A stretch of 64,000 nucleotides of DNA, from contig NZ_QMIM01000001.1 in NCBI RefSeq assembly GCF_003287355.1, forward strand, positions 124,001 through 188,000. Direction: 5' to 3'. The translations under genes and the position numbers were made by a program. This document shows, one piece after another, positions 50,223 through 59,056 of this stretch (position 1 is its first letter; each line of letters starts with the position of its first letter). This DNA is from Halorubrum sp. 48-1-W. Its GTDB lineage: Archaea > Halobacteriota > Halobacteria > Halobacteriales > Haloferacaceae. The notes beneath the pieces were generated by a model, which made no database searches, was not told where the DNA came from, and saw only the letters and a list, made by a program, of their open reading frames with translations.

Positions 50223-50228
50223 TTTATC
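50223..50228 (+). promoter_or_regulatory. TATA box of the LOV histidine kinase gene
   Basis: TTTATC lies 22-27 bp before the ATG at 50250, consistent with a leaderless transcript and with that start rather than the upstream ATG at 50199. Confidence 0.6.
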
Positions 50229-50249
50229 GGGTCCTCCCATGGATCGACC

Positions 50250-52091
50250 ATGACGGAACGGATCGACGTGTTACACGTCGACGACGACCCCTCGGTACTG
50301 GATCTGACCGAGGCGTACCTCGACCGGGAGCTGGCGTCCGTGTCGGTGACGGGGGTTACGGACCCAGAGACGGGACTGAAGCGGCTCGCCGCCGACTCGT
50401 TCGACTGCGTCGTCAGCGACTACGACATGTCCGGGATGGACGGGCTGGCGTTCTTCGAGGCGCTCCGTGCGGACCATCCGACGGTCCCGTTCGTGTTGTA
50501 CACGGGGAAGGGGTCCGAGGAGATCGCGAGCCGGGCGCTCAACGTGGGCGTCACGGGCTACTTCCAGAAGGGCGGGCCCGAACAGCTCCAGCGGCTCGCC
50601 ACCCGCGTCCGGCAGGCGGTCGCGGAGTCCCGCACGCGACGGGTCGCGGACCGATACTCGACGGTGCTCGAGGCACTCGGGTACCCCGTCTACGTCGTCG
50701 ACGAGACGGGGACGTTCGAGTACGTCAACGAGCCGTTCGCGAAGCTGACCGGCTACGACCGCGAGGAGATACTCGGCAGCAAGCCCGACCTGATCAAAGA
50801 CGAGAAGGCGGTTCGGGAGGCCGAAGACCGGCTTGGGCCGGTCCTCTCGAGCGAGGGACCGGCCATCCAGCGGTTCCATGTCGACATCGTCCCGAAGGAG
50901 GGCGACCCGATCCCGTGTCGCGACCACATGGCCGTCCTGCCCTACGAGGGCGAGGAGTTCGAGGGTAGCGTGGGCATCCTCCGGGACGTCTCCACGGAGA
51001 CAGCCCGTAGCGAGGAGCTGGAGACGAAACGCCGGGCGCTCGAGGAGGCCCCGGTCGGGATCACCATCACCGACCCGAGCCTGCCGGACAACCCGATGGT
51101 GTACGTGAACGAGCGGTTCGTCGGGATGACCGGGTACGACTGCGAGGAGGCGGTCGGCGTCAACTGTCGGTTCCTCCAGGGTCCCGGGACGGACGAGGAC
51201 GCGGTCGCCGAGCTTCGGGAGGCGATCGACGCCGGGGAGCCGGAGAGCGTCGAGCTGTTGAACTACCGGAAGGACGGGACCGCGTTCTGGAACCGCGTCA
51301 GCATCGCGCCGATCCGCGAAGCCGCCGCCGACCCCGTCATCGGCTGGGTCGGCTTCCAGGAGGACATCACGGCGTTCAAGGAGCGCGAGGAGGCGCTCCG
51401 CCGGCAGAACGAGCGGCTCGACGAGTTCGCGGGGATCGTCAGCCACGACCTCCGGAGCCCGCTCAACGTCGCCCGCGGCCGCGTGGACCTGGCTCGCGAG
51501 GAGACCGGCAACGAGCACCTCGAGGCCGCGGTCGACGCGCTCGACCGGATCGAGTCGATCGTCGAGCACACGCTGACGCTGGCCCGCGAGGGCCAGACCG
51601 TGGGCGACCCCGAGCCGGTCGACGTCGCGGAACTGGCCGGGGAGAGCTGGGAAACGGTCGACACCGAGCGGGCGGGGTTCGAGGTCGTCGCCGACGGGAC
51701 CGTTCTCGCCGATCCCGACCGACTGCGGAACCTCTTCGAGAACCTGTTCAGGAACGCGATCGAACACGGCGGGACGGCTGTGGACGACCCGTGGGTCGAC
51801 GCGAACGGGGCCGACGATGCCGGGGCGCCAGCGACCGTCACGGTGCTGGTCGGGGACCTCGCGGACGGCTTCTACGTCGCCGACGACGGTCCCGGGATCC
51901 CCGCAGCGGTCCGCGACAACCTCTTTCAGCCGGGAGCGACCGGGACCGAGGGCAACACGGGGTTCGGCCTGGCGATCGTCAAGGAGATCGCCACCGCACA
52001 CGGCTGGACGGTCGAGGCGACCGAGTCGGAAGCGGGCGGCGCGCGCTTCGAGATCCGCGGGGTCGACCGCCCGGCACCCTCCACGAGCTAG
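50250..52091 (+). CDS. Hybrid sensor histidine kinase: receiver - PAS - LOV - HisKA - HATPase
   Basis: A 613-residue cytoplasmic protein. Residues 1-120 are a receiver domain (DVLHVDDDPS, phospho-acceptor Asp57 in VVSDYDMSGMDG). Residues 135-250 are a PAS domain. Residues 255-375 are a LOV domain: GVNCRFLQ with photoactive Cys306, NYRKDGTAFWN, and GFQEDITAF, where the Gln that rotates on flavin-cysteine bond formation is present. HisKA follows with His399 in GIVSHDLRSPLNVARG, and the ATPase domain has the N box (ENLFRNAIEHGG), G1 (VADDGPGIP) and G2 (GNTGFGLAIVK). It probably senses blue light with FMN and autophosphorylates. No partner response regulator is adjacent. Confidence 0.9.
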   Translation: MTERIDVLHVDDDPSVLDLTEAYLDRELASVSVTGVTDPETGLKRLAADSFDCVVSDYDMSGMDGLAFFEALRADHPTVPFVLYTGKGSEEIASRALNVGVTGYFQKGGPEQLQRLATRVRQAVAESRTRRVADRYSTVLEALGYPVYVVDETGTFEYVNEPFAKLTGYDREEILGSKPDLIKDEKAVREAEDRLGPVLSSEGPAIQRFHVDIVPKEGDPIPCRDHMAVLPYEGEEFEGSVGILRDVSTETARSEELETKRRALEEAPVGITITDPSLPDNPMVYVNERFVGMTGYDCEEAVGVNCRFLQGPGTDEDAVAELREAIDAGEPESVELLNYRKDGTAFWNRVSIAPIREAAADPVIGWVGFQEDITAFKEREEALRRQNERLDEFAGIVSHDLRSPLNVARGRVDLAREETGNEHLEAAVDALDRIESIVEHTLTLAREGQTVGDPEPVDVAELAGESWETVDTERAGFEVVADGTVLADPDRLRNLFENLFRNAIEHGGTAVDDPWVDANGADDAGAPATVTVLVGDLADGFYVADDGPGIPAAVRDNLFQPGATGTEGNTGFGLAIVKEIATAHGWTVEATESEAGGARFEIRGVDRPAPSTS

Positions 52092-52171
52092 GTTGGCGGT
52101 CACGGGGTCGAAACCGGATCGCCTCCCGCCGTTCGCAAGGGCCTTGACGACCCGGATCGAACCCGGACCGA

Positions 52172-53488
52172 ATGGGGTCGATCTCGGAGATACGCGGGAC
52201 CGACCGGCGGGTGATCGTCCTCGCACTCGCGCGGATGGTCGGCGCGCTCGGCAACTCGTTTCTCATCGTCGTCCTCCCGCTGTACGTCGCCAGCGACCTG
52301 ATCGACATCGACGCGCTCGTCGGCGCGACGGCCGGCATGGGGGCGGCGAGCGTGACCCTCACCGAACCGTTGCTCATCGGGTTCGTCCTCTCGCTTTTCG
52401 GCTTCCTCAACAGCCTCTCGCAACCGTTCACCGGGCGGCTCTCGGACCGGATGGCCACCCGGCGGCCGTTCGTGCTCGCGGGGATCCTGCTTTTGGGGAC
52501 GGCGAGCGCGCTCTACACGCTCGCGGACGTCTACTGGATCCTCGTCGTCCTCCGGGCGATCCAGGGGTTCGGCGCCGCGTTGACGATCCCGGCGACGGTC
52601 GCGCTCGTCAACGAGTACGCGGCCAGCGCGGACCAGCGCGGCGGTAACTTCGGCGTCTTCAACACCTTCCGGCTGATCGGGTTCGGCTTCGGGCCCGTCC
52701 TCGCCGGCGTCGTCGTCGCCAACGGCCCCTACGACCTGACGCCGGTCGGGCTCCCGGCGATAAACGGCTTCGACGCCGCCTTCGCGACCGCCTGCCTCGC
52801 TGCGTACCTCAGTTTCGTTCTGGTGTACCTCCTCGTCCACGACGCTGTCGACGCCGCCGAGGCGGGCGACGACCTCTCGATCCGGGTCCGCGGCGAGGAC
52901 CGATTCCTCGACCCCGTCTTCGTGCTCGGCGTCGCGACGGTCGCGATGGGGCTGTGTATCGCGCTGTACGCGACGCTCCAGAACCAGGTGAACCTGCGGC
53001 TGGATCAACCCCCCGTCTGGTTCGGGCTCCAGTTCGCGGCGGTCACCATCGCCAACGTGGCGCTCCAGGTGCCGGTCGGTCGCGCGAGCGACCGGATAGG
53101 CCGCCGACCGTTCCTGGTGGCCGGGTTCCTGCTGCTCGTGCCGACGACGTTGCTTCAGGGGGTCGTCCTCTCGCCCGTCGCGATGACGCTCGTCCGGCTG
53201 GGACAGGGGGTCGCCGTCGCGTGCGTCTTCGCGCCGTCGCTCGCGCTCGCGGGTGACCTCGCCCGCGAGGGCGAGTCGGGAACGACGCTGTCGGTGTTGA
53301 CCATGGGGTTCGGCTTCGGCGTCGCCCTCGGCCCGCTGGCGTCCGGCTGGCTCGTCGGCTTCGGGTTCGTCGTCCCGTTCGCCGTCGGGGCGGTGCTCGC
53401 GCTCGTCGCGCTCGTGCTGGTGGTGACGCAGGTCGAGGAGACGCTCGACGCCGCGAGCGCGACGAGCGCGAGCGCCGTGGACGACTGA
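52172..53488 (+). CDS. MFS transporter, probable multidrug efflux type
   Basis: A 438-residue protein with 12 helices. The motif after TM2 is QPFTGRLSDRMATRRPFVLA and after TM8 is QVPVGRASDRIGRRPFLVAG, the twin MFS motif A. IQGFGAALTIPATVALVNEY is motif B-like. It is not adjacent to a regulator, and its substrate is unknown. It starts 80 bp after the LOV kinase stop on the same strand; linkage to that kinase is possible but not supported by a short gap. Confidence 0.85.
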   Translation: MGSISEIRGTDRRVIVLALARMVGALGNSFLIVVLPLYVASDLIDIDALVGATAGMGAASVTLTEPLLIGFVLSLFGFLNSLSQPFTGRLSDRMATRRPFVLAGILLLGTASALYTLADVYWILVVLRAIQGFGAALTIPATVALVNEYAASADQRGGNFGVFNTFRLIGFGFGPVLAGVVVANGPYDLTPVGLPAINGFDAAFATACLAAYLSFVLVYLLVHDAVDAAEAGDDLSIRVRGEDRFLDPVFVLGVATVAMGLCIALYATLQNQVNLRLDQPPVWFGLQFAAVTIANVALQVPVGRASDRIGRRPFLVAGFLLLVPTTLLQGVVLSPVAMTLVRLGQGVAVACVFAPSLALAGDLAREGESGTTLSVLTMGFGFGVALGPLASGWLVGFGFVVPFAVGAVLALVALVLVVTQVEETLDAASATSASAVDD

Positions 53489-53579
53489 GACGGGCTACGC
53501 TACTGCGTCGCGCGATCGGCCACGCCGGTGCGTCGCGAGGCCGGCAACATACTAAGTCGTCGACCGCCGAATACCCGCC

Positions 53580-53858
53580 GTGTCCCGCGACCGCGTCCAC
53601 TGCGTCGACTGCCGCGAGCCGATCCCCGGCGACGCCCGGGTCTGTCCGCACTGCGAGGCGGTCCAGCCGTCCCCGCTCGTGGACGCCGGGATCGTCGTCG
53701 CCGGCGTCTTCGCCTTCGTCTTCGGTGCGGTCCTCGCGTTGATGACCGTCGGGACGACCCGGCTCGGCGGCTTCCTGCTCCTCGTCGTCGGGTTCGGGCT
53801 GGCCGTCGGCGGCTACACCCGCCACGTCGACCGGCAGGCAGTACGCCGGGCGCGGTGA
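53580..53858 (+). CDS. Zinc-ribbon membrane protein, unknown
   Basis: A 92-residue protein starting with GTG. CVDCREPIPGDARVCPHCEA is a Cys4 zinc ribbon at residues 8-27, followed by two membrane helices (VDAGIVVAGVFAFVFGAVLA and RLGGFLLLVVGFGLAVGGYT). Such short zinc-ribbon plus two-helix proteins are common in Halobacteria and lack a known role. The basic C-terminus (RQAVRRAR) would lie in the cytoplasm. Confidence 0.7.
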   Translation: MSRDRVHCVDCREPIPGDARVCPHCEAVQPSPLVDAGIVVAGVFAFVFGAVLALMTVGTTRLGGFLLLVVGFGLAVGGYTRHVDRQAVRRAR

Positions 53859-53875
53859 GCCGACACGACGTGCTC

Positions 53876-53925
53876 GCGTGGGCCTCGATCGGTGCCGTCC
53901 GCGTGGGCCTCGATCGGTCCCGTCC
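53876..53925. repeat. 25-bp direct repeat (2 copies)
   Basis: GCGTGGGCCTCGATCGGTGC plus CGTCC at 53876-53900 is followed by the same unit with one change at 53901-53925. It sits directly upstream of the TATA box (CTTTTAAG, about 53936-53943) of the next gene. Confidence 0.8.
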
Positions 53926-53967
53926 ACGTCGCGACCTTTTAAGACGGACGGCGGCACACGTGACGGT

Positions 53968-54639
53968 ATGTTCACGCCACTCGGCGCGGGGGTCGTCGTC
54001 GCGGGCCTCCTGCTCGCGTTCGTCGGCGCGGCGGTCTCCGTGTACGCCGTGTCGCTGACCGGCTTCCTGATCGGTGCGGGCGCGGGGTACCTTACAGCCC
54101 CGAACCTCGTGGGACTGATCGCCGTGGACGGGCTGGTGCTCTCCGCCGTGGGGGTCCTGTTGGGCGGCGCGATCGGGGGGTTCCTCGCGTACGCCGGCCT
54201 CTCCTTCGCCGTCCTCGCGATCGGCGGGGTCGTCGGCGGCTTCGCCGGGCGGTTCGCCGTCGGCCCGCTGTACGCGGCCGACGCCGGCGGTATCGAGGGG
54301 ACGGCGTTGCTCGTCGGCGCGACGCTCGCCGGCGTCGCCGTCGGCGCGCTGTTCGGGTTCGTCCTCACGCGCACGACGCTCGTGGTCTCGACGGCGTTCA
54401 TCGGCGCGGCGCTCGCGTCTCGCTCGCTGACCCCCGCGTCGTTCGCGACCGCCGCCGAGGAGGTGACCGTCGAGCCGCTGCTCTTCGATCCCACCGCGCT
54501 CCCGTTCCTCGTGCTGTTCGTCCTCGGTGGGCTCTCACAGCTCGGCCTGTTCAAGTTCGGGTACGTGACGAAACTGGTCGGGATACTCCCCGGCGCGCGC
54601 CGGTGGACCGCGAGCGACGACGAGGGGGCCTCCTCGTGA
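53968..54639 (+). CDS. Multi-helix membrane protein, unknown (DUF4203-like)
   Basis: A 223-residue, very hydrophobic Gly/Ala-rich protein with six or seven membrane helices (for example GVVVAGLLLAFVGAAVSVYA, LLVGATLAGVAVGALFGFVL). TM helix pairs with glycine zippers resemble the TMEM198/DUF4203 fold, but the match is weak. TTTTAAG about 25-31 bp upstream supports the ATG at 53968. The stop codon overlaps the GTG of the next gene by 4 bp, so they are co-translated. Confidence 0.6.
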   Translation: MFTPLGAGVVVAGLLLAFVGAAVSVYAVSLTGFLIGAGAGYLTAPNLVGLIAVDGLVLSAVGVLLGGAIGGFLAYAGLSFAVLAIGGVVGGFAGRFAVGPLYAADAGGIEGTALLVGATLAGVAVGALFGFVLTRTTLVVSTAFIGAALASRSLTPASFATAAEEVTVEPLLFDPTALPFLVLFVLGGLSQLGLFKFGYVTKLVGILPGARRWTASDDEGASS

Positions 54640-55634
54640 GCGAAGACCCACTCGCGTCAGCCACGGTGCTCCTTACCGGCGCACACGGCACCGTCGGCAC
54701 CGCGGTCACGGCGCACTCGGCTGGCGACTACGTCCTCCACGACCGGCGGGAGCCTCCCGAGGAACTCGGCGACGGCACGCCGCATCCGCACCGCGAACGC
54801 GACGAGAACGAGGGGGACGGGAACGAGGGGGACGGGAACGAGGACGACCGCGGGACAGTCGTCATCGACGTCGGCGAGCCGGACGCGACGGAGTCGCTCA
54901 CGGCGGTCATGGACGACCGCGGGATCGACGCCGTCGTTCACCTCGCGGGCGCGCCGGCCGTGTCCACGCCCTACGAGTCGGTCGAACGCGACAACGTCCG
55001 CGGCACGCGCAACGTCCTGGAGGCCGCCTCGCGGGCGGGCGTCGGGGTCGTCGTCTTCGCCTCCTCGAACCACGCGGTCGGGATGTACGAGGAACAGCAC
55101 GCGCCGTCGCTGTACGACCCCGACTACGACCTCACGGTCGACCACGAGAGCCCGCTCCGGCCGGACTCCGACTACGGCGCGTCGAAGGCGGCCGGCGAGG
55201 CGTGGTGCCGGCTGTACGCCGAACGCGAGGGGATCGACTGTTACGCGCTCCGGATCGGCTCCGTCCGGGACCCGACCCACGACCACCCGTTCGGCGACGC
55301 CGAGCGCGCCGTCGCCCGCGGCGACTGCGAACGTGGCGACGAGGCGTACGCGGAGGCGGTCGCCCGGATGCGGTGTACGTGGCTCTCGCGGCGCGACTGC
55401 GCGGGCCTGGTGGACGCGTGTCTGTGGGACGGGCTCGATGGCGGTGACGGCGGCGGAGATGACGGGGAGGTTGCGGACGAGTTGAACCCGAACACCCTCG
55501 CCGGCGGGGCCTTCGAGATATTGTACGGGATCAGTGACAACCCGAACTCCTGGTTCGACGTCGAACACGCCCGCGAGCGGGTCGGGTACGAGCCCCAGGA
55601 CTCGGGGAACGCGATGGCCGACCCGCCGGAGTGA
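54636..55634 (+). CDS. Extended SDR / NAD-dependent epimerase-dehydratase, Azf (glucose-6-phosphate dehydrogenase)-like
   Basis: A 332-residue extended SDR starting with GTG at 54636. ATVLLTGAHGTVGTAVTAHS is the NAD-binding motif; VVVFASSNHAVGMYEEQHAP, DSDYGASKAAGEAWCRLYAE (catalytic Y-x-x-x-K) and FEILYGISDNPNSWFDVEHA resemble the halobacterial Azf family, in which the founder is the NAD-dependent glucose-6-phosphate dehydrogenase, and also uronate dehydrogenase. A low-complexity loop (ENEGDGNEGDGNEDD) is inserted after strand 2. Sugar-phosphate or sugar-acid oxidation fits; the sequence does not show which. The fba-fbp genes lie nearby on the opposite strand. Confidence 0.75.
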   Translation: MSEDPLASATVLLTGAHGTVGTAVTAHSAGDYVLHDRREPPEELGDGTPHPHRERDENEGDGNEGDGNEDDRGTVVIDVGEPDATESLTAVMDDRGIDAVVHLAGAPAVSTPYESVERDNVRGTRNVLEAASRAGVGVVVFASSNHAVGMYEEQHAPSLYDPDYDLTVDHESPLRPDSDYGASKAAGEAWCRLYAEREGIDCYALRIGSVRDPTHDHPFGDAERAVARGDCERGDEAYAEAVARMRCTWLSRRDCAGLVDACLWDGLDGGDGGGDDGEVADELNPNTLAGGAFEILYGISDNPNSWFDVEHARERVGYEPQDSGNAMADPPE

Positions 55635-56060
55635 GCGGGTGTCGGTCGGTATCGTGCCGGACGTTCGTGCGTCGGTGTTCGATCCGATTCGAGCCCGCTG
55701 AGACGCGATCGTCGAGAACGCCTCCAAGGCGCCAGTCGCTCGGCGCTAGATGGTTGCGAGCACTCTTTCGGAGAACATCTCCAAAGCCCCAGTCGCGAGG
55801 CGGGCGCACGCTCGTTGCGCTCCTCAATCGCTCGTTTCACTCGCTCCCTGCGGTGCTTACGTCGCCTGCGCCCGCCTCGCGACTGCCCCTTTGCGTCCCA
55901 CCCGAACCACGACCGCACCTCACGCCTCCCCAGCCTCGTCGACCGGCCTCCGCTTCGCTCCGACCAGTCGACTCCCTCGCGGGCGGTTCGCGCCCTCCGG
56001 GCGCTCACCGGCGCGCCACCGCAACCGAAAACTGGTAAAACCGTCCGAGGTCGTCCGTCC
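55635..56060 (-). other. 426-bp gap filled by the second structured intergenic element
   Basis: No gene fits. Nearly the whole gap is taken by copy B of the structured element, a partial duplication of its end, and a long inverted repeat (see separate entries). Confidence 0.7.
55714..56004 (-). repeat. Structured GC-rich intergenic element, copy B, with long inverted repeat
   Basis: Reading on the minus strand: hairpin GCGCCC-GGA-GGGCGC (55990-56004), hairpin GTCGACTGG/CCGGTCGAC with one G-U pair (55938-55972), the block CGAGGCTGGGGAGGCGTGAG plus GTGCGG (55913-55938), then a region with GGGACGCAAAGGGG, and a perfect 19-bp inverted repeat CAGTCGCGAGGCGGGCGCA (55867-55885 with 55790-55808). 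The sequence past it, GAGAAC..CTCCAA.GC.CCAGTCGC, occurs twice (55714-55743 and 55771-55800, 24 of 30 identical). The first three parts match copy A in order. Confidence 0.75.
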
Positions 56061-56960
56061 TTATTCGTCGAGCGCGCGCTCGAGCCGGTCGACGAGTTCC
56101 TCGTTGCCGACGTGGAGGGGGACGCGGTCGTGGATCCCGTCGGGCTCGACGTCGAGGATCGACCCGGAGCCGTCCGAGGAGGCCCCGCCCATCGACTCGA
56201 CGATGTACGCGATCGGGTTCGCCTCGAAGGAGAGGCGGAGCTTCCCGTCGGGGGCGTGGACCAGGGCGGGATACGCGAACACCCCGCCGTAGGTCACAAC
56301 CTGGTTCACGTCGCCGACCATCGCGCCCCCGTACCGGAGCTTGAGTTCGTCCTCGACCTCCCGGGCGTACTCCCGGAACGGCGCGGGCCAGTCCGGCACC
56401 CGCCCGCCGAAGCCGTAGACGGTCGGGTTGTCGGGCAGCGTCAGGTCGTCGTCGACGACCGAGCGGGTGACGCTGGGGTCGCCTCCTCCCCCCTCGCCGT
56501 CGCGCTCGACGACCTCCTCGCGGACGCCGGAGCCGTCGGCGACGACCATCGTCGTGATCGGGCCGTAGAGGACGTAGCCGGCAGCGACGAGGCTCCGGCC
56601 CGAAGCCGGCAGGGGCGCGTCGTAGATCCCGACGACGGTCCCCATCGCGTTGTTCGACCGCAGGTTCGAGGAGCCGTCGAGCGGGTCGATCGCGACCGCG
56701 TACGCGCCCTCGCCGACCGTCCCCCCCACGTCGACCGCCTCGGGGCGCTCCTCGCTGACGAAGGAGCCGACGCCCTCGACCGCCCCCAGCGCCTCGGCGA
56801 GCAGCTCGTCGGCGTAGACGTCGCCCGCCAGCACCGTCTCGCCGGAGGGGTTCTCCGTCCCGCTCTCGACCCGCCGGCCGGGGAGCGCGTCGCGGATCTC
56901 CGGGGCCGTCGCCGCGACCGCGTCGAAGACGGCCTCGACGACCGAGTCGGGGTCGGTCAT
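56061..56960 (-). CDS. fbp: Fructose-1,6-bisphosphatase, class 1
   Basis: A 299-residue phosphatase of the FBPase/IMPase superfamily. GEGAYAVAIDPLDGSSNLRS holds the D-P-L-D-G-S-S metal site; FVSEERPEA gives the upstream Glu pair; GGMV-type residues follow in RYGGAMVGDVNQVVTYGGVF and LRLSFEANPIAYIVESMGGA, the FBPase signature that separates it from inositol monophosphatases. It catalyses fructose 1,6-bisphosphate to fructose 6-phosphate in gluconeogenesis. The ATG at 56960 overlaps the fba stop by one base (TGATG), so the two genes form an operon. Confidence 0.93.
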   Translation of the reverse strand: MTDPDSVVEAVFDAVAATAPEIRDALPGRRVESGTENPSGETVLAGDVYADELLAEALGAVEGVGSFVSEERPEAVDVGGTVGEGAYAVAIDPLDGSSNLRSNNAMGTVVGIYDAPLPASGRSLVAAGYVLYGPITTMVVADGSGVREEVVERDGEGGGGDPSVTRSVVDDDLTLPDNPTVYGFGGRVPDWPAPFREYAREVEDELKLRYGGAMVGDVNQVVTYGGVFAYPALVHAPDGKLRLSFEANPIAYIVESMGGASSDGSGSILDVEPDGIHDRVPLHVGNEELVDRLERALDE

Positions 56961-57763
56961 CAGTCGTCGCTCTCGGCGATGGCGAGCGCCTCCGCCGGGT
57001 CGACCTCCTGGAAGATCACGGCCTCCAGCGCGTCGAGGATGCGTTCGGGGTCGTCGCGCTGGAAGACGTTCCTGCCGACGGCGATGCCGGTGGCGCCCGC
57101 GTCGATGGCGTTCGAGACGTTGCGGAGGAATCCCTTGTCTTCGCGCATCGTCCCGCCGGACATCACGACGTCCGCGGGCCCGGCCATCTCGACCGCGTGG
57201 CCCATCGCCTCGGCGGAGCCGGGGTACTTCACCTTCACCACGTCGGCGCCGAGCTCCAGGCCGAGCCGCGCGCCGTAGGAGATCACGTCGGGGCTCCCGT
57301 CGTTGCGGAGCCCCTGTCCGCGGGGGTACGACCACATGACGACGGCCATGTCGTGTTCGCGGGCGCCCTCCTGGGCCCGCCGGAACTCCTCGGCCATCTC
57401 CACCTCGTGGTTCGAGCCGCCGTAGACGGTGAACCCGACCGCGTCGGCGCCGAGCTCGGCCGCGTACTCGGCCGTGCAGTTGACCGCGCTGTTCGGCTCG
57501 CCCATCCAGAGGTTCGAGGTGCCGTTCAGCTTCAACAGCAGGTTCACGTCGTCCTCGTAGTCGGGGTAGTACGCCTCAGCGAGCCCCTTCTGGACGGCCA
57601 GCGAGGTGACCGCCTCGTGGGTGGCGAGCTCGAATATCCGCTCCGGGTCCGCCGTGTTGGGATTCGGTTCGAAGTCCACCGGGCCGTGTTCGAGCCCGTG
57701 GTCGTACGCGAGGATGAGCGACTTTCCGTCCCGCGAGATGTCGTCGACAGCGTGAGGAAGCAT
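56960..57763 (-). CDS. fba: Fructose-bisphosphate aldolase, class I (DhnA family)
   Basis: A 267-residue archaeal class I aldolase. SLILAYDHGLEHGPVDF is the N-terminal signature. The Schiff-base lysine is expected in the ADVVKVKYPG strand, and the phosphate-binding loops are VVMSGGTM and GATGIAVGRNVFQ. The first gene of the fba-fbp operon; together they convert triose phosphates to fructose 6-phosphate. A T-rich TATA box (TTTTTTAG on the minus strand, 57786-57793) lies about 25-30 bp upstream of the ATG. Confidence 0.95.
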   Translation of the reverse strand: MLPHAVDDISRDGKSLILAYDHGLEHGPVDFEPNPNTADPERIFELATHEAVTSLAVQKGLAEAYYPDYEDDVNLLLKLNGTSNLWMGEPNSAVNCTAEYAAELGADAVGFTVYGGSNHEVEMAEEFRRAQEGAREHDMAVVMWSYPRGQGLRNDGSPDVISYGARLGLELGADVVKVKYPGSAEAMGHAVEMAGPADVVMSGGTMREDKGFLRNVSNAIDAGATGIAVGRNVFQRDDPERILDALEAVIFQEVDPAEALAIAESDD

Positions 57764-58035
57764 CGGTTACAGATCGAGTTAGCTGACTAAAAAACCGTGG
57801 GGTCGTCGCGGAACCGGGGCCCGTATTCGTCGCGGAGACGCTCCGTATCTGGCGATCTCCGCAGTTCTAACTATACTTCGAGTAAACTGTTCCCCTCGTC
57901 TCGGCGGCGGGGCGAGAACGCGTCCCGTCGAAACCCGGGCGTCCGCCCCGCTGACCCCCGCACTTGAGGGTTTCCGGTGTGACGATCGACCTGGCGGCGG
58001 TCGACGAACCGGTCGTCGGCCGACTGCCACGAACC

Positions 58036-58977
58036 ATGGCAAGCAAAACCAACGAATCCACGGTCGCCACGGGACACGCCGTCTCGCGGCGCACCGGTCT
58101 CACGGCGTCGATCGTCGACGTCGGCTACAGAACCAAAGACGTCCTGACGTACAGCTCCGCGTACCTCGTGTTCATCGCGATGATCGAGGTACTGACCGTA
58201 CACGCCGTTCTCTCGCTCCCGGTGAACCCCGCGCCGGTCGTCGTCGGATTGGTCACCTTCTCGGTGTACGCCGGCGACCGGATCGCCGACGCGAGTTCGG
58301 ACGAGCCCGCGAGCCCGGAGCGGAGCGCGTTCGTGACCCGCCACCGGACGCTGCTCTCGGTGTTGACCGCGATCGCGTACGGCGTCGCGATCGCGGTCTC
58401 GATCACCGGTGGGCCGCTCGCGCTCGCGATCACGCTCCTCCCCGGAGCCTTCTGGATCCTCTACGCGTCCGACTGGCTCCCGACGCTCGGTGCCTACTTC
58501 AAGCGGCTGAAGGAGGTACTGATCGTGAACTCGGCGATCGTCGCCGGGGCGTGGGCGATCGCGGTCGTCGGCCTGCCGATGGCGTTCGCCGACGCGTCAC
58601 TCACCCCGCTCGCAGGGGTGCTGTTCGGCTATTTCTTCCTCGATACGTTCGTCAACACGGAGATCCCGAACGTTCGGGACGTCGACGTCGACGAAGCCCT
58701 CGGCGTCTCGACGATGCCCGTCGTCTTCGGCATCCGCCGTACGCGGCGTATCCTGTACGCGCTCGACCTGCTTCTGGTCGCGTTCGTCTGTCTCGCCCTG
58801 TTCTCGGGCGTCCTGTCGGTCACGTTCGCGGTAGCGATCCTCGCCGGCCTCGCTTACGCGCTGGCGTTAGCGTGGTTCGTCGGTCGAAGCGACGCTCACG
58901 GCCGGCTCGCCATCGCCGGCGAGGCGAAACATCTCGTGGTGTTCGCTTTGATCCTCGTCCTCTCGGCGGGGATCTGA
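58036..58977 (+). CDS. UbiA-family prenyltransferase
   Basis: A 313-residue protein with about eight membrane helices. The first Asp-rich motif reads YAGDRIADASSDEPAS (D-R-x-x-D-x-x-x-D), and the second lies in the loop NTEIPNVRDVDVDEALGVST. These bind Mg and the prenyl diphosphate. UbiA enzymes in Halobacteria make menaquinone, ether lipids and bacterioruberin (lycopene elongase); motif 1 here differs from N-D-x-x-D of the quinone enzymes, so assignment to one pathway is open. The ATG at 58036 begins a hydrophilic N-terminus; the frame runs on 24 codons upstream without features. Confidence 0.8.
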   Translation: MASKTNESTVATGHAVSRRTGLTASIVDVGYRTKDVLTYSSAYLVFIAMIEVLTVHAVLSLPVNPAPVVVGLVTFSVYAGDRIADASSDEPASPERSAFVTRHRTLLSVLTAIAYGVAIAVSITGGPLALAITLLPGAFWILYASDWLPTLGAYFKRLKEVLIVNSAIVAGAWAIAVVGLPMAFADASLTPLAGVLFGYFFLDTFVNTEIPNVRDVDVDEALGVSTMPVVFGIRRTRRILYALDLLLVAFVCLALFSGVLSVTFAVAILAGLAYALALAWFVGRSDAHGRLAIAGEAKHLVVFALILVLSAGI

Positions 58978-58987
58978 CGGCGACGGT

Positions 58988-59056
58988 CCGTTCCCCCGCG
59001 GGACGATCCGTCCCTCGCGAGGGGCCGTCCCTTGCGGGGGAGTCGTCCCTCGTGCG
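58988..59056. repeat. Imperfect short repeats before the 7TM kinase
   Basis: Variants of CGTCCCTCGCGAGGGG occur three to four times between 58988 and 59056 (spacing 18-21 bp; each is a partial inverted repeat CCCTCGCGAGGG or similar). They lie about 140-200 bp before the kinase's TATA box. Confidence 0.5.
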
